Made by a program: the position numbers and the translations under genes
The notes under the pieces: model-generated
Database searches by the model: none
Told to the model about the DNA's origin: nothing
The model's input: the letters and a program-made list of their open reading frames with translations, nothing else
From: Bacteroidales bacterium
GTDB lineage: Bacteria; Bacteroidota; Bacteroidia; Bacteroidales; Tenuifilaceae
Direction: 5' to 3'
Length of the DNA: 46,310 nt
NCBI GenBank assembly: GCA_011045955.1
Contig: DSBV01000050.1
Coordinates: 1-46,310 of the forward strand
Shown: positions 26,432 through 34,750 of the stretch, in pieces
Layout of the letters: each line of letters begins with the position of its first letter
How positions within the stretch are numbered: position 1 is the first letter of the stretch

Positions 26432-28681
26432 ATGGGAAATACTAAGAGTTTGCAAACCGACGAGGAAAAACTTTTAATACAGTCGCATTTTGAGGATTTG
26501 CTTAATAGCTGCACCCGGTGCAACTCACCTGAGAATAAAGAGCTAATTGTTAAGGCTTTTAATCTTGCCAACGAGGCGCACAAGGGTGTTCGCCGAAAAT
26601 CGGGTGAACCCTATGTACTGCATCCCATTGCGGTAGCAAAAATTGTAACCAGCGAACTTGGACTGGGTGCAAAGGCTGTTGCTTGTGCCCTTATGCACGA
26701 TGTAGTTGAGGATACCGATTATACTATTGAGGATATCGAAAGAATTTTTGGAAAGAAAATCGCTTCCATCATCGATGGGTTAACCAAGATCACCGATGTT
26801 TTTGATGCAAACTCAACCATTCAGGCCGAGAATTTCAGGAAAATTCTTTTAACCCTTGCTGACGATATTCGGGTAATACTCATTAAGCTTGCCGATAGGT
26901 TGCACAACATGCGAACCCTTGAATCGCTGCCGGCTACCAAGCAAATGAAAATTGCCAGCGAGACCATCTATCTTTATGCACCGCTGGCACACCGTTTAGG
27001 ACTGTACGCCATTAAAACGGAACTTGAAGATTTAAGTCTAAAGTACCGCTATCCACAGGTTTATGAGGAAATTAGGAGCAAGATTGCTGACAACGAGAAG
27101 CGAAGGGTGCAGCTTATAAATCACTTTTCGTTACCAATTATTCAGAAACTTGAGGAGAATAACATCGATTTTGAGATTAGCGGGCGGCCTAAGTCAGTTT
27201 ACTCTATCTGGAAAAAAATACAAACCAAGAACGTTTCGTTCGAGGAGATTTACGATTTGCTCGCAGTCCGTATTGTTTTCAATCCCTATCCCCATATACC
27301 CGAGAAAACCCAGTGCTGGCATATCTACTCGCTGATTACTGATATCTACAAGCCAAAGCCCGATAGGTTACGCGATTGGGTTAGTACCCCAAAGGCTAAC
27401 GGATACGAAGCCCTGCATTGCACGGTGATGGGCCCCGACGGGAAATGGGTTGAAGTGCAAATCCGCTCGCGCCGAATGGATGAAATTGCTGAACGCGGTT
27501 TTGCGGCGCACTGGCGTTACAAGGAAATGGATGCCACCAGCCAGGAGAATGAACTGGACAAGTGGATACGGCGGGTAAGGGAGATGCTTGAGAATCCCCA
27601 GGAGAATGCACTTGAGTTCCTCGACGAGTTTAAGCTGAACCTTTTCACTTCCGAAATCATTGTTTTTACACCCAAAGGTGAAACCCGTAGTTTACCTAAG
27701 GGAGCAACCGCACTCGATTTTGCCTATGAAATACACACCGAGGTTGGGAATAGAGCTATTGGGGCTAAGGTTAACCATAAGCTGGTTTCCCTAAGCTATC
27801 AACTCAACACCGGCGATCAGGTTGAAATCATCACAGCAGCTTCGCAAAAGCCCACATGGAAACTTCTCAAATTTGCTACCACTGCCAAGGCCAAAGCAGC
27901 CATTAAAAATGCTCTGAAAGGTGAAGTGAAAAATAGAATAGAGAAAGGGCAGAAATTACTTGAAGAAAAAATTTTGGCGTTGGGGGTTCAACCATCATCA
28001 CGTGTATTTAAAAAGATTCTGCCAGCTTACGAGGTATCATCAAAGGACGAACTTTATGCCAAAATTGGCTCAGGGCTAATAAACCTCGATAACCTGAAAA
28101 AGATCCTGAAAAAAAACACCCAAAGCAAATGGATTAAGTACTGGAAGCTACAGCTTGGCTTTGGGGCTAAAAAGGTAGTGCCCGAAAGCGAAATTCAAAC
28201 AAAGTACGACTTAAAAAAGCCCATAGTGCTGGGCGCCGATTCCGACTCCGACAACCCATCGTATCTTGTAGCAAATTGCTGTAACCCGATTCCAGGCGAT
28301 GAGGTTATTGGATACCTCTCGCCCGATGAAATAGTTATTGTTCACAAGGCAACCTGTGCTGAGGCCGTTAGGCTCATGGCACAACATGGCGATAAGATTG
28401 TTGCAGCAAAGTGGACTACCCAAAAAGCATTATCGTTCCTTGCCCGTGTTGAGGTTAACGGAATGGACCGTATCGGTATCATCAGTGAACTTATTAAAGT
28501 GATTTCCGATGAGCTAATGGTGAACATCCGTAAATTCCATATCGAAAGCCACGATGGCATTTTTGAGGGATACATCGACCTTTACGTCCACGACGTTACA
28601 CATCTCAACAACCTGATACTTAACATTATGAAAGTTAAGGGAATGGAAAACGTTCGGCGAGTGGACAAGTTTGATGATTAA
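26432..28681 (+). CDS. spoT: RelA/SpoT bifunctional (p)ppGpp synthetase/hydrolase
   Basis: 749 residues with all RSH domains. The HD hydrolase domain has His50 and His89-Asp90 (LMHDVVEDTDYT) with KLADRLHNMRTL, so hydrolysis should be active. The synthetase domain has RPKSVYSIWKKI, YDLLAVRIVF, STPKANGYEALH and VEVQIRSRRMDEIAERGFAAHW. A TGS domain (IIVFTPKGETRSLPKGATALDFAY), a zinc-finger/RIS region with NCCNPIPGDEV, and a C-terminal ACT domain follow. It makes and breaks the alarmone (p)ppGpp in response to starvation. The start lies 3 bases after the preceding stop, so it may share that transcript. Confidence 0.97.
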   Translation: MGNTKSLQTDEEKLLIQSHFEDLLNSCTRCNSPENKELIVKAFNLANEAHKGVRRKSGEPYVLHPIAVAKIVTSELGLGAKAVACALMHDVVEDTDYTIEDIERIFGKKIASIIDGLTKITDVFDANSTIQAENFRKILLTLADDIRVILIKLADRLHNMRTLESLPATKQMKIASETIYLYAPLAHRLGLYAIKTELEDLSLKYRYPQVYEEIRSKIADNEKRRVQLINHFSLPIIQKLEENNIDFEISGRPKSVYSIWKKIQTKNVSFEEIYDLLAVRIVFNPYPHIPEKTQCWHIYSLITDIYKPKPDRLRDWVSTPKANGYEALHCTVMGPDGKWVEVQIRSRRMDEIAERGFAAHWRYKEMDATSQENELDKWIRRVREMLENPQENALEFLDEFKLNLFTSEIIVFTPKGETRSLPKGATALDFAYEIHTEVGNRAIGAKVNHKLVSLSYQLNTGDQVEIITAASQKPTWKLLKFATTAKAKAAIKNALKGEVKNRIEKGQKLLEEKILALGVQPSSRVFKKILPAYEVSSKDELYAKIGSGLINLDNLKKILKKNTQSKWIKYWKLQLGFGAKKVVPESEIQTKYDLKKPIVLGADSDSDNPSYLVANCCNPIPGDEVIGYLSPDEIVIVHKATCAEAVRLMAQHGDKIVAAKWTTQKALSFLARVEVNGMDRIGIISELIKVISDELMVNIRKFHIESHDGIFEGYIDLYVHDVTHLNNLILNIMKVKGMENVRRVDKFDD

Positions 28682-28719
28682 ACCCGAATTACACACCATT
28701 GCAATGTGCAATCCGGGTT
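28681..28719. terminator. Hairpin between the converging spoT-like and NifX-like genes
   Basis: A 15-bp inverted repeat (28681-28695 with 28705-28719) encloses a 9-base loop. Two pairs mismatch in the plus-strand RNA but become G-U pairs in the minus-strand RNA, so the hairpin is better for transcripts of the NifX-like gene. It lacks a clear T-run on either side, so termination is likely but not certain. Confidence 0.5.
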
Positions 28720-28767
28720 AATTGGGTAGTGCTATTAAACTGCCGTAATGAGTTTTTGCAAAGCGAG

Positions 28768-29157
28768 TTAATGATTACACGAGTAACCATGTTCTCCATG
28801 GTGCGAGCCATGATGATGTTCATGATGGCTACAGCTTTTTCCTGAGTCAGCCAACTCACCGTTGATGTAGAGGTCAACAACCTCATCGGTATTTCTGGAG
28901 CAACTCCTAACAACCTGAATGCCATGGGCTGCAAGCACATTTATTGCTCCTGCGCCTATACCTCCAGCGAGCATTACTTCTACACCCATTTGCTGCAAAT
29001 CAAATGCAATGTTCGATTTACAGCCACAACCCTAGGGCGATCCAAGTGTTTCCTTTGCTGTTACTTTAACGTTCTCAATGGTGTAAACCGTGTAGAACTC
29101 ACAATGTCCAAAATGTTCATCAACATGACTATGTATGGTTGGTACTGCAATTCTCAT
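28768..29157 (-). pseudogene. NifX/NifB-like dinitrogenase iron-molybdenum cofactor family protein, interrupted by an in-frame TAG
   Basis: A 130-codon frame from ATG 29157 to TAA 28768 encodes a small protein of the dinitrogenase iron-molybdenum cofactor family (MRIAVPTIHSHVDEHFGHCEFYTVY ... GCGCKSNIAFDLQQMGVEVMLAGGIGAGAINVL, then a His-rich tail with CSHHEHHHGSHH). Codon 42 is TAG (29032-29034), between GSP and GCGCKSN, and the family pattern continues in the same frame on both sides. A CAG-to-TAG change is the simplest explanation. Without it, the protein would be about 128 residues plus one. The larger cysteine/histidine-rich half alone could restart at ATG or TTG near 28998, lacking the first 50 or so residues. 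It follows DUF134, a frequent partner, by 39 bases. Readthrough or sequencing error cannot be ruled out. Confidence 0.8.
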
Positions 29158-29196
29158 AATCATTGTTTTTTTGTTAGTAAACTACTATTATCTGTG

Positions 29197-29526
29197 TCAA
29201 ATTTGTTCCAAATGTTGATTATTTTCCTGATTGCAAAATTTTTCAGTATGGTTTTTGTTAATTCTAAGTGCCATACCATTTATAAGCACTTTTGCCACCT
29301 TGCTCTGTGCCTGCTCAAGTATCCGCCCAAAGGTTTGCCTTGAAGCCCCCATTTGTTTTGCTGCTTCTTGGTGATAGAGTCCTAATCCGTCGGCAAACCT
29401 TATTGCTTCAAGCTCGTCAGCCTCTAAAACAACTACTTCCATCAAGCGTAAAGATTTACCGGCAGGCTTGAACAGATGAATATCGGGGGAATGGCAGATT
29501 CTTCGTGGGCACTTGTTTCTTGGCAT
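29197..29526 (-). CDS. DUF134 (UPF0251) family protein
   Basis: 109 residues. A Cys-rich start (MPRNKCPRRICHSPDIHLFKPAG) is followed by a sigma-factor-like helix-turn-helix (LEADELEAIRFADGLGLYHQEAAKQMGASRQTFGRILEQAQSKVAKVLINGMAL), the DUF134/UPF0251 signature. These are probably small DNA-binding proteins. They are commonly encoded beside NifX/NifB-like proteins, as here, and may control such genes. The function has not been shown. The ATG is clear. Confidence 0.88.
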   Translation of the reverse strand: MPRNKCPRRICHSPDIHLFKPAGKSLRLMEVVVLEADELEAIRFADGLGLYHQEAAKQMGASRQTFGRILEQAQSKVAKVLINGMALRINKNHTEKFCNQENNQHLEQI

Positions 29527-29600
29527 ATGCTCAAAACGATACCTATAATTAATGTTAAAATTTTAGCGAATCCTATGATCAACAAACAACTCCTACCATT

Positions 29601-29669
29601 GTCATCCTGAGCGGAGCAAAGAGGTTCCCTCTTTTCATAATGAGATGTTTCGCTAGCGCTCAGCATGAC
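29601..29669. repeat. REP-like dispersed element, second member
   Basis: The left end reads GTCATCCTGAGCG and the right end is its near-perfect inverted copy CGCTCAGCATGAC, one mismatch in 13. The same style of ends occurs in the element at 3364-3465. A partial third end (CTCAACATGAC) follows near 29700. Confidence 0.65.
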
Positions 29670-29850
29670 CGAGCCTGTGTTTATCCCGATAAAACGGGGC
29701 TCAACATGACAAGTGTCCAAACTATACTGAATTATGTTATATATGCCCAATCTCGTCAATTGAAAAATTCAATCAACGATACTGTTTCAAAAATGATAAT
29801 GGTTTTGTTTGTGAGGTAATCTAAGGTTTTTTGAATTTATCTATGCTATT

Positions 29851-29940
29851 TCCCTCTAATTCCTCTAACTTCCTCTAACTCCATCATATTCCAACATATT
29901 CCATCTATTCCAACTCATTCCGACTCATTCCGACTCATTC
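29851..29940 (+). repeat. 10-bp-period pyrimidine-rich tandem array (nine units)
   Basis: Nine consecutive 10-base units: three related to TCCTCTAACT, then CCATCATATT, CCAACATATT, CCATCTATTC, CAACTCATTC and twice CGACTCATTC. The unit drifts along the array but the 10-base step is kept. A short relative (TCAATCATTC CGAATCATTC) lies at 35781-35800. Confidence 0.7.
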
Positions 29941-30017
29941 TTTCATAAATCAGCCCCGTTGAGTTTGGTAATTCATGGCATTTGGGATAAACTTTTTTTA
30001 TGTTTTGCTGTTTGATG

Positions 30018-30047
30018 TTGTATAACAAAAATTTTATTCTATTTTTG
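30018..30047 (+). promoter_or_regulatory. Bacteroidetes-type promoter for fur
   Basis: TTG at 30018-30020 and TATTTTTG at 30040-30047 are spaced by exactly 19 bases, and the -7 matches TAnnTTTG fully. The ATG of fur is 29 bases downstream. Confidence 0.78.
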
Positions 30048-30075
30048 CTATTTAAAGTAAGTCTAAATTTAAGCT

Positions 30076-30549
30076 ATGACCTGCAGCGATAACAAACTTG
30101 TAGTAAAACGCATACTCACCGATTACCTGGAGCGTAAGGGGCACAGAAAAACTCCCGAACGCTTTGCCATTCTTGACGAAATTTACTCCCAGGAAACGCA
30201 TTTTGATATAGAAACACTCTATATCAAAATGAAAAACAAAAACTACCAGGTAAGTAGAGCGACACTCTACAATACTATTGATTTACTGTTGGAGTGTGGA
30301 CTGGTAATTAAGCATCAGTTTGGCAAAAATTCATCGCTATACGAGAAAGCATACGAATGCAAGCAACACGATCACATGATATGCAGTCGGTGTGGAAAGG
30401 TTATTGAGTTTTGTGACCCCAGGATTCAGGAGATTATCAACTCAGCCCAAAAGAACAGCAGTTTTACCGTTTCGCACCATTCCCTTTATCTCTATGGGCT
30501 TTGCAGCGATTGTCAGAACGAAATCGATAAGGTTGAGGTAACCGAGTAG
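30076..30549 (+). CDS. fur: Fur family transcriptional regulator
   Basis: 157 residues. An N-terminal winged helix ([49 protein letters not shown]) precedes a dimerisation and metal-binding domain with [15 protein letters not shown] and [14 protein letters not shown]. The two CxxC pairs bind structural zinc, and the His/Asp-rich HDHM segment fits the regulatory site. Fur-type proteins repress iron uptake or peroxide genes, so it may be Fur, Zur or PerR; it is not resolved here. It has its own consensus promoter and lies 137 bases upstream of purA on the same strand, so it may share a transcript with it. Confidence 0.93.
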   Translation: MTCSDNKLVVKRILTDYLERKGHRKTPERFAILDEIYSQETHFDIETLYIKMKNKNYQVSRATLYNTIDLLLECGLVIKHQFGKNSSLYEKAYECKQHDHMICSRCGKVIEFCDPRIQEIINSAQKNSSFTVSHHSLYLYGLCSDCQNEIDKVEVTE

Positions 30550-30686
30550 AAATGTTAATATCTTCTTTCCCAAATTTGCGGTAAATTCATTACCTTTATA
30601 TGCTTTTTGGCTTATGCTTTTATGGGTCATTTTAGTTGATTCATGGAAGCTTTTTTGATGCCATGGGGATAAAAAATATAAAGGTG

Positions 30687-31955
30687 ATGAGTAAAGTTGA
30701 TGTTCTTTTAGGGCTCCAATGGGGCGACGAGGGTAAAGGAAAAGTGGTAGATGTTTTAACTCCACACTACAACTTAATTGCACGATTTCAGGGCGGGCCT
30801 AATGCAGGCCATTCGCTGGAGTTTAACAACATTAAGCATGTGCTGCATACCATTCCGTCGGGTCTATTCCATCCCGGTTGTATCAACGTGATTGGGAATG
30901 GGGTGGTGATTGATCCCATAATCCTTGCCGAGGAGATTCAATCGCTAGAAAAGTTGGGGGTAAATCTGAAAAAATCCCTTAAGATATCCAAAAAAGCCCA
31001 CCTTATTTTACCATCGCATCGTGAGCTCGATGCTGCTTCAGAGGCTGCAAAGGGCAAGGGAAAGATTGGTTCGACCCTTAAGGGCATAGGCCCAACCTAT
31101 ATGGATAAAACCGGGCGCAATGGGTTACGTGTAGGCGATATCCTACTGCCTGATTTTAGGGATCGATACGATTTTCTTAAAAATAAGCATAAGGAGATAT
31201 TAAGGCAGTATAACTATACCAGCAACATTGAGCAGCACGAGGATGAATGGTTTAAAGGGGTTGAATTGCTTAGGCAGTACGATCTTATCGATTCTGAGTA
31301 CGAAATAAACAGCTACATTAGGCAGGGCAAAAAGGTACTTGCCGAAGGTGCACAGGGCTCATTGCTCGATATCGACTTTGGTTCTTACCCATTCGTAACC
31401 TCATCGAACACTATTTGTGCCGGTGCTTGTGCTGGTTTGGGCATAGCTCCCCACGCTGTTGGTGAGGTTTACGGAATATTCAAGGCATACTGTACCCGAG
31501 TTGGATCGGGTCCATTCCCCACGGAACTTGACAACGAGATTGGCGAAAAGATGCGAAAGTTAGGTGCTGAGTTTGGTGCTACTACCGGCCGGCCACGTCG
31601 TTGCGGTTGGCTCGACCTAGTTGCATTGAAGTATGCCATTATGCTCAATGGTGTAACCCAGCTAATAATGACTAAACCCGATGTGCTTGATTCCTTTGAA
31701 ACCATAAAGGTTGCAGTGGCATACCGGGTTAACGGTATTGAAACCGATAGGTTACCCTACGATATTAATATGCCCATTGAACCGGTTTACAGGGAGTTTA
31801 AGGGTTGGATGACCGATATTTCAGGTTTCAAATCTGATAGTGATTTGCCTGACGAATTAATGGCATACATCCAATTCATTGAGCAGGAAACGGGTGTTCC
31901 CATTAAGATTATTTCAGTTGGACCAAATAGGGACGAAACAATTGTTAGGGAATGA
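30687..31955 (+). CDS. purA: Adenylosuccinate synthetase
   Basis: 422 residues from ATG 30687. It condenses IMP with aspartate using GTP, the first committed step to AMP. The GTP-binding loop QWGDEGKGK, GGPNAGH with the IMP-site His, TLKGIGPTYMDK, EGAQGSLLDIDFGSYPFVTSSNT and GATTGRPRRCGWLDLV are all present. In-frame upstream ATGs (30636 and others) would add 17 residues that do not fit relatives, so the start is placed just before the conserved VDVLLGLQWGDEG. It converges on a secreted protein gene (6-base gap). Confidence 0.97.
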   Translation: MSKVDVLLGLQWGDEGKGKVVDVLTPHYNLIARFQGGPNAGHSLEFNNIKHVLHTIPSGLFHPGCINVIGNGVVIDPIILAEEIQSLEKLGVNLKKSLKISKKAHLILPSHRELDAASEAAKGKGKIGSTLKGIGPTYMDKTGRNGLRVGDILLPDFRDRYDFLKNKHKEILRQYNYTSNIEQHEDEWFKGVELLRQYDLIDSEYEINSYIRQGKKVLAEGAQGSLLDIDFGSYPFVTSSNTICAGACAGLGIAPHAVGEVYGIFKAYCTRVGSGPFPTELDNEIGEKMRKLGAEFGATTGRPRRCGWLDLVALKYAIMLNGVTQLIMTKPDVLDSFETIKVAVAYRVNGIETDRLPYDINMPIEPVYREFKGWMTDISGFKSDSDLPDELMAYIQFIEQETGVPIKIISVGPNRDETIVRE

Positions 31956-31961
31956 AAAAAG

Positions 31962-32630
31962 TTAGAAAGATATTTTTACAAAGGGATTTTCAATAGGCTT
32001 AGTATATTGCCAGGCCTTTTTTGTACGATAGTTGCTTAACTCCCAAACTACACCACTAAGACCAGAGGATTGATCCATTAACCTAGTGCTTACTTCAAAG
32101 TTAGTTTCAATTTTTTCTCTGAACTCGTTATCGGAAAAAACTCGTAACCCGAGGTACTTAACTGAGCTTATGTTTCCTGAAAGGCATGTAGGCCAAAAAT
32201 AGTTTCCGGTAGGTGAACTTACCAAGACACTCGTTTCCCACTCTATGGTGTATGGTTGAGCGCCTTGTTTAGTCAACCAATCCTTACCAAACTTAAAGCT
32301 AAGCGAGTTTTCCGTTGTAATTTTTTTCTCAAGGTTGCCTTTCCAAATAACATTACCCCTTGAATCGGTAATTCTCGCTTTACTCCTATTTACTATAACT
32401 TCGTGGGCTTTTGGTAAGTTAATGGATATTGTATTGGATATCTGATTTTGAATAGTTGTAAACGAAACTATTGTTGAAATAAGAGTTGTGATCTCGTCAA
32501 CGGCTTGCATCTCCATTGCAAACCTATCTATCTCAATTTGAGTACCCAAAATTTCTTGAGAGAAACTAGGTTGTGAAAAAGTTAATAAGCAGGCAAATGT
32601 GAAGAAAGAGGACATCCGCAGTGCGGACAT
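31962..32630 (-). CDS. Secreted protein of unknown function
   Basis: 222 residues from ATG 32630. A signal peptide (SSFFTFACLLTFSQPSFSQ) leaves a mature protein starting near EILGTQIE. The remainder is beta-rich with ITDSRGNVIWKG and YTIEWETSVLV segments; no enzyme motif or known family was recognised. An open frame continues upstream to 32720 into the MFS gene, but the ATG at 32630 comes 19 bases after the MFS stop (32650) and sets up the signal peptide. It is probably the second gene of an MFS operon, but a link to transport is only positional. Confidence 0.65.
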   Translation of the reverse strand: MSALRMSSFFTFACLLTFSQPSFSQEILGTQIEIDRFAMEMQAVDEITTLISTIVSFTTIQNQISNTISINLPKAHEVIVNRSKARITDSRGNVIWKGNLEKKITTENSLSFKFGKDWLTKQGAQPYTIEWETSVLVSSPTGNYFWPTCLSGNISSVKYLGLRVFSDNEFREKIETNFEVSTRLMDQSSGLSGVVWELSNYRTKKAWQYTKPIENPFVKISF

Positions 32631-32649
32631 CCCCTTTAGGAATGAAAAA

Positions 32650-34047
32650 TTACTTTTGAATATTTGGCAGTTCAAGTCCATAACCCTTTTTCTTATCTTC
32701 AACCTTAAGTAGCAATGCAAAAACTAGGGCAAGTATGCCAAGCGAGGTGAAAATAATCATTGGTAAAGTGTAGTTGTAGGTATTAACGGTTACACCCTCA
32801 ACCACTTTCTGTCCGGTTACACTGTACTTATCGAGCACCCAACCAATAAGGGCGGGAACACCCATTAATCCCCAGTTTTGCACCCAGAAAATTAAGGAGT
32901 AGGCAGTTCCCAGCTGATTCTCTGGGATAATTTTGGGTACTGAAGGCCACATAGCCGAGGGAACCAACGAGAATCCAATGCCAAGGATAATTATGAGGAT
33001 AATTGCAATAATCCAATGGTTAAGGATTGGGATTGAAAACATGGTGTGCACAAAGATGAGTAGGAGTGAGCCAATCAGCATGATAGTAGCTCCTTTACCT
33101 TTCCTATCGTAAATATTGCCGAAAAAAGGTGTAAGTAGTATGGTACCAAATGGCAGCATGGCAGGAATAGTTCCGGCAAGCGACTCGTCAACACCAAACT
33201 TGTTTACCATTAAGTCGGCCGCGTATTTGAGGAATGGGAATACAGCCGAGTAGAACAGCACGCAAAGTATTGCGATGTACCACCATCCCCTATTGGTAAT
33301 AATGTTGAAAATATCCGATATCTTAAATGCTCTCTCCCCATTGGTTATATTGTTGTTCTTGTCGTATTCGGCCTGCGAGGCATCGAGTTTCTTGTCCATA
33401 AAGGTGTAAATGATAAAAGAAATTAAGCCAATTACGAGCAGAATCAAGCAGAAAAGGATAGGCTTTGAAACATGACCAAAAGCTTTAGCCAGGGGTACCG
33501 ATGTAGCGAGAGCAAGTGCAGTACCTAAACGGGCAGTAGCCATTTCTAAACCCATGGCAAGCGCTAGTTCCTTGCCTTTAAACCATTTTACAATGATTTT
33601 TGAAACGGTTATACCAGCCACTTCAACACCTACTCCAAAAATGGCGTAACCAAGAGCCGCCATGAAAACTTGAGCCTTAATTTGGAATATCCAAAGAATA
33701 TTCCAAACCTGTCCATCGAGCATATGGGTGGAAACAGCCCAGAACTTAATGGAAGTACCAATAACCATGATGGCGGCAGCCATTAGACCGGTAAAGCGCA
33801 CGCCCATTTTGTCGAGGATAATGCCGCCAATAATCAGCATGAAGAGGAAAACATTAAACCACCCGTAAGCACTTGTAAAAAAGCCGTATTCTGAACTATC
33901 CCATGAGAGTTGTTGCTCTAAAAGCCCTTTGAGCGGGGCCATCACATCGGTTAGGTAGTAACCGGTTAGCATGGTAAAAGCCACAACAGACAGGGCTGTC
34001 CACCGTGCCCAGGCATGATCGCGTAGTGTTTGTCGAATCTTTTCCAT
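32650..34047 (-). CDS. MFS transporter
   Basis: 465 residues, about 12 membrane helices in two halves separated by a cytoplasmic loop (about 210-245, KKLDASQAEYDKNNN). The MFS signature at the helix 2-3 loop reads GGIILDKMGVRFTG, and its echo in the second half reads FFGNIYDRKGKGATIM. The general layout resembles the MFSD1-like group (peptide or small-molecule uniporters), but substrate is unknown. It is followed by a secreted protein of unknown function 19 bases on. A terminator separates its 5' side from the SPOR lipoprotein gene. Confidence 0.9.
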   Translation of the reverse strand: MEKIRQTLRDHAWARWTALSVVAFTMLTGYYLTDVMAPLKGLLEQQLSWDSSEYGFFTSAYGWFNVFLFMLIIGGIILDKMGVRFTGLMAAAIMVIGTSIKFWAVSTHMLDGQVWNILWIFQIKAQVFMAALGYAIFGVGVEVAGITVSKIIVKWFKGKELALAMGLEMATARLGTALALATSVPLAKAFGHVSKPILFCLILLVIGLISFIIYTFMDKKLDASQAEYDKNNNITNGERAFKISDIFNIITNRGWWYIAILCVLFYSAVFPFLKYAADLMVNKFGVDESLAGTIPAMLPFGTILLTPFFGNIYDRKGKGATIMLIGSLLLIFVHTMFSIPILNHWIIAIILIIILGIGFSLVPSAMWPSVPKIIPENQLGTAYSLIFWVQNWGLMGVPALIGWVLDKYSVTGQKVVEGVTVNTYNYTLPMIIFTSLGILALVFALLLKVEDKKKGYGLELPNIQK

Positions 34048-34136
34048 TTGGTTTATAAATTAGGTTTAATTTGTTTTGTGCAGCAAATAAAATCAAAATA
34101 GCTCAAACCATATACAATTTTTGTCAACAAAATAAA

Positions 34137-34160
34137 AAACCGCCATAAAATTGGCGGTTT
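34137..34160 (-). terminator. Intrinsic terminator after the SPOR lipoprotein gene
   Basis: The stem AAACCGCC (34137-34144) pairs with GGCGGTTT (34153-34160) around an 8-base loop. On the minus strand it is followed by a T-run. It lies 20 bases beyond the SPOR gene's stop. Confidence 0.88.
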
Positions 34161-34180
34161 TATCATTGCCTTATCAATAA

Positions 34181-34633
34181 TTATTTGTTTTCGTATACCC
34201 ACATCTCCATGGGCTCGTCGGGGCGTTCGGAGTTAATGCGCTCAATTTCGTTGAAAGCCTTGCTATACCTGTCGTACTGACCTATTGAAACCAGTTTAAA
34301 ACCATTGGGGGAGTCAAGAATTTTTGTTTTGCTGAAACCCATTTTATGAACCTCTTCTTCCCATACTGTTGCATTTGAAGGAACTTTAAAACTGCCAATT
34401 ATCACATGAAAGCGATAGGTAGATTCAAATTCTTGCTGTTTACGCAATTCCTCTTGCCGGGCTTGCTCCTCAGCAATTCTTTTTTGCTCTTCCTCAAAAG
34501 CTTTTGCTTTTGCTATGCTGTCCTCTTTGGCTTTTTGCAGGGCAATAGGGTCAACCTTTTTATTTTTTTTAAAGTATTTGCAACCAGTACCAACAAAAGC
34601 TGCCAGCACTATAAATAGTATAACTCTTTTCAT
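34181..34633 (-). CDS. SPOR domain lipoprotein
   Basis: 150 residues. The signal peptide ends in a lipobox (VGTGC, Cys18), so it is lipid-anchored. It has a charged coiled-coil stretch (KKVDPIALQKAKEDSIAKAKAFEEEQKRIAEE...). The C-terminal half (about 73-150) is a SPOR domain (YRFHVIIGSFKVPSNATVW, then NGFKLVSIGQYDRYSKAFNEIERIN), which binds glycan strands denuded of peptide at division sites. It probably acts at the cell wall, on the periplasmic side. It is transcribed alone and ends at a strong terminator. Confidence 0.88.
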   Translation of the reverse strand: MKRVILFIVLAAFVGTGCKYFKKNKKVDPIALQKAKEDSIAKAKAFEEEQKRIAEEQARQEELRKQQEFESTYRFHVIIGSFKVPSNATVWEEEVHKMGFSKTKILDSPNGFKLVSIGQYDRYSKAFNEIERINSERPDEPMEMWVYENK

Positions 34634-34750
34634 AGAGATTCCAGGTTAAGGGTTAATTTCAGTGCAATATAAACACAAATTTTCAATAAATCAAAATTTA
34701 ATGCTAAAACATTAATCAATATTGCTGATTTTTAAATATATTAGGCTGGT

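Larger units (their letters stand above)
29527..30017. other. Gene-free region with repeats upstream of fur
   Basis: This stretch has no credible gene. It contains a REP-like element (29601-29669) followed by a second short tail (around 29683-29711, with CCCGATAAAACGGGG and CTCAACATGAC), a short perfect inverted repeat ATTGAA-AAA-TTCAAT at 29759-29773, and a 10-bp-period array (29851-29940). The fur promoter follows. Confidence 0.6.

Noticed and set aside
28689-28940. Open frame of 83 codons on the minus strand over the NifX-like region
   Set aside because: The NifX-like family reading lies in another frame on the same strand and explains this DNA; the alternative translation is not family-like.
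29032-29034. Pyrrolysine or other recoding of the TAG codon
   Set aside because: No sign of a pyrrolysine system is visible in this window, the site is not one known to carry a recoded residue, and CAG-to-TAG is a simpler reading.
29851-29940. CRISPR array
   Set aside because: The period is 10 bases with no spacers, far shorter than CRISPR repeat-spacer units, and no cas genes are present.
32600-32632. Terminator at CCGCAGTGCGG near the start of the secreted protein gene
   Set aside because: The short palindrome lacks a T-run and lies within the signal peptide coding part, so it is not supported.
32640-32720. Longer N-terminus for the secreted protein, overlapping the MFS gene
   Set aside because: It would bury the signal peptide 30 residues inside the protein and overlap 71 bases of a clear MFS coding end.
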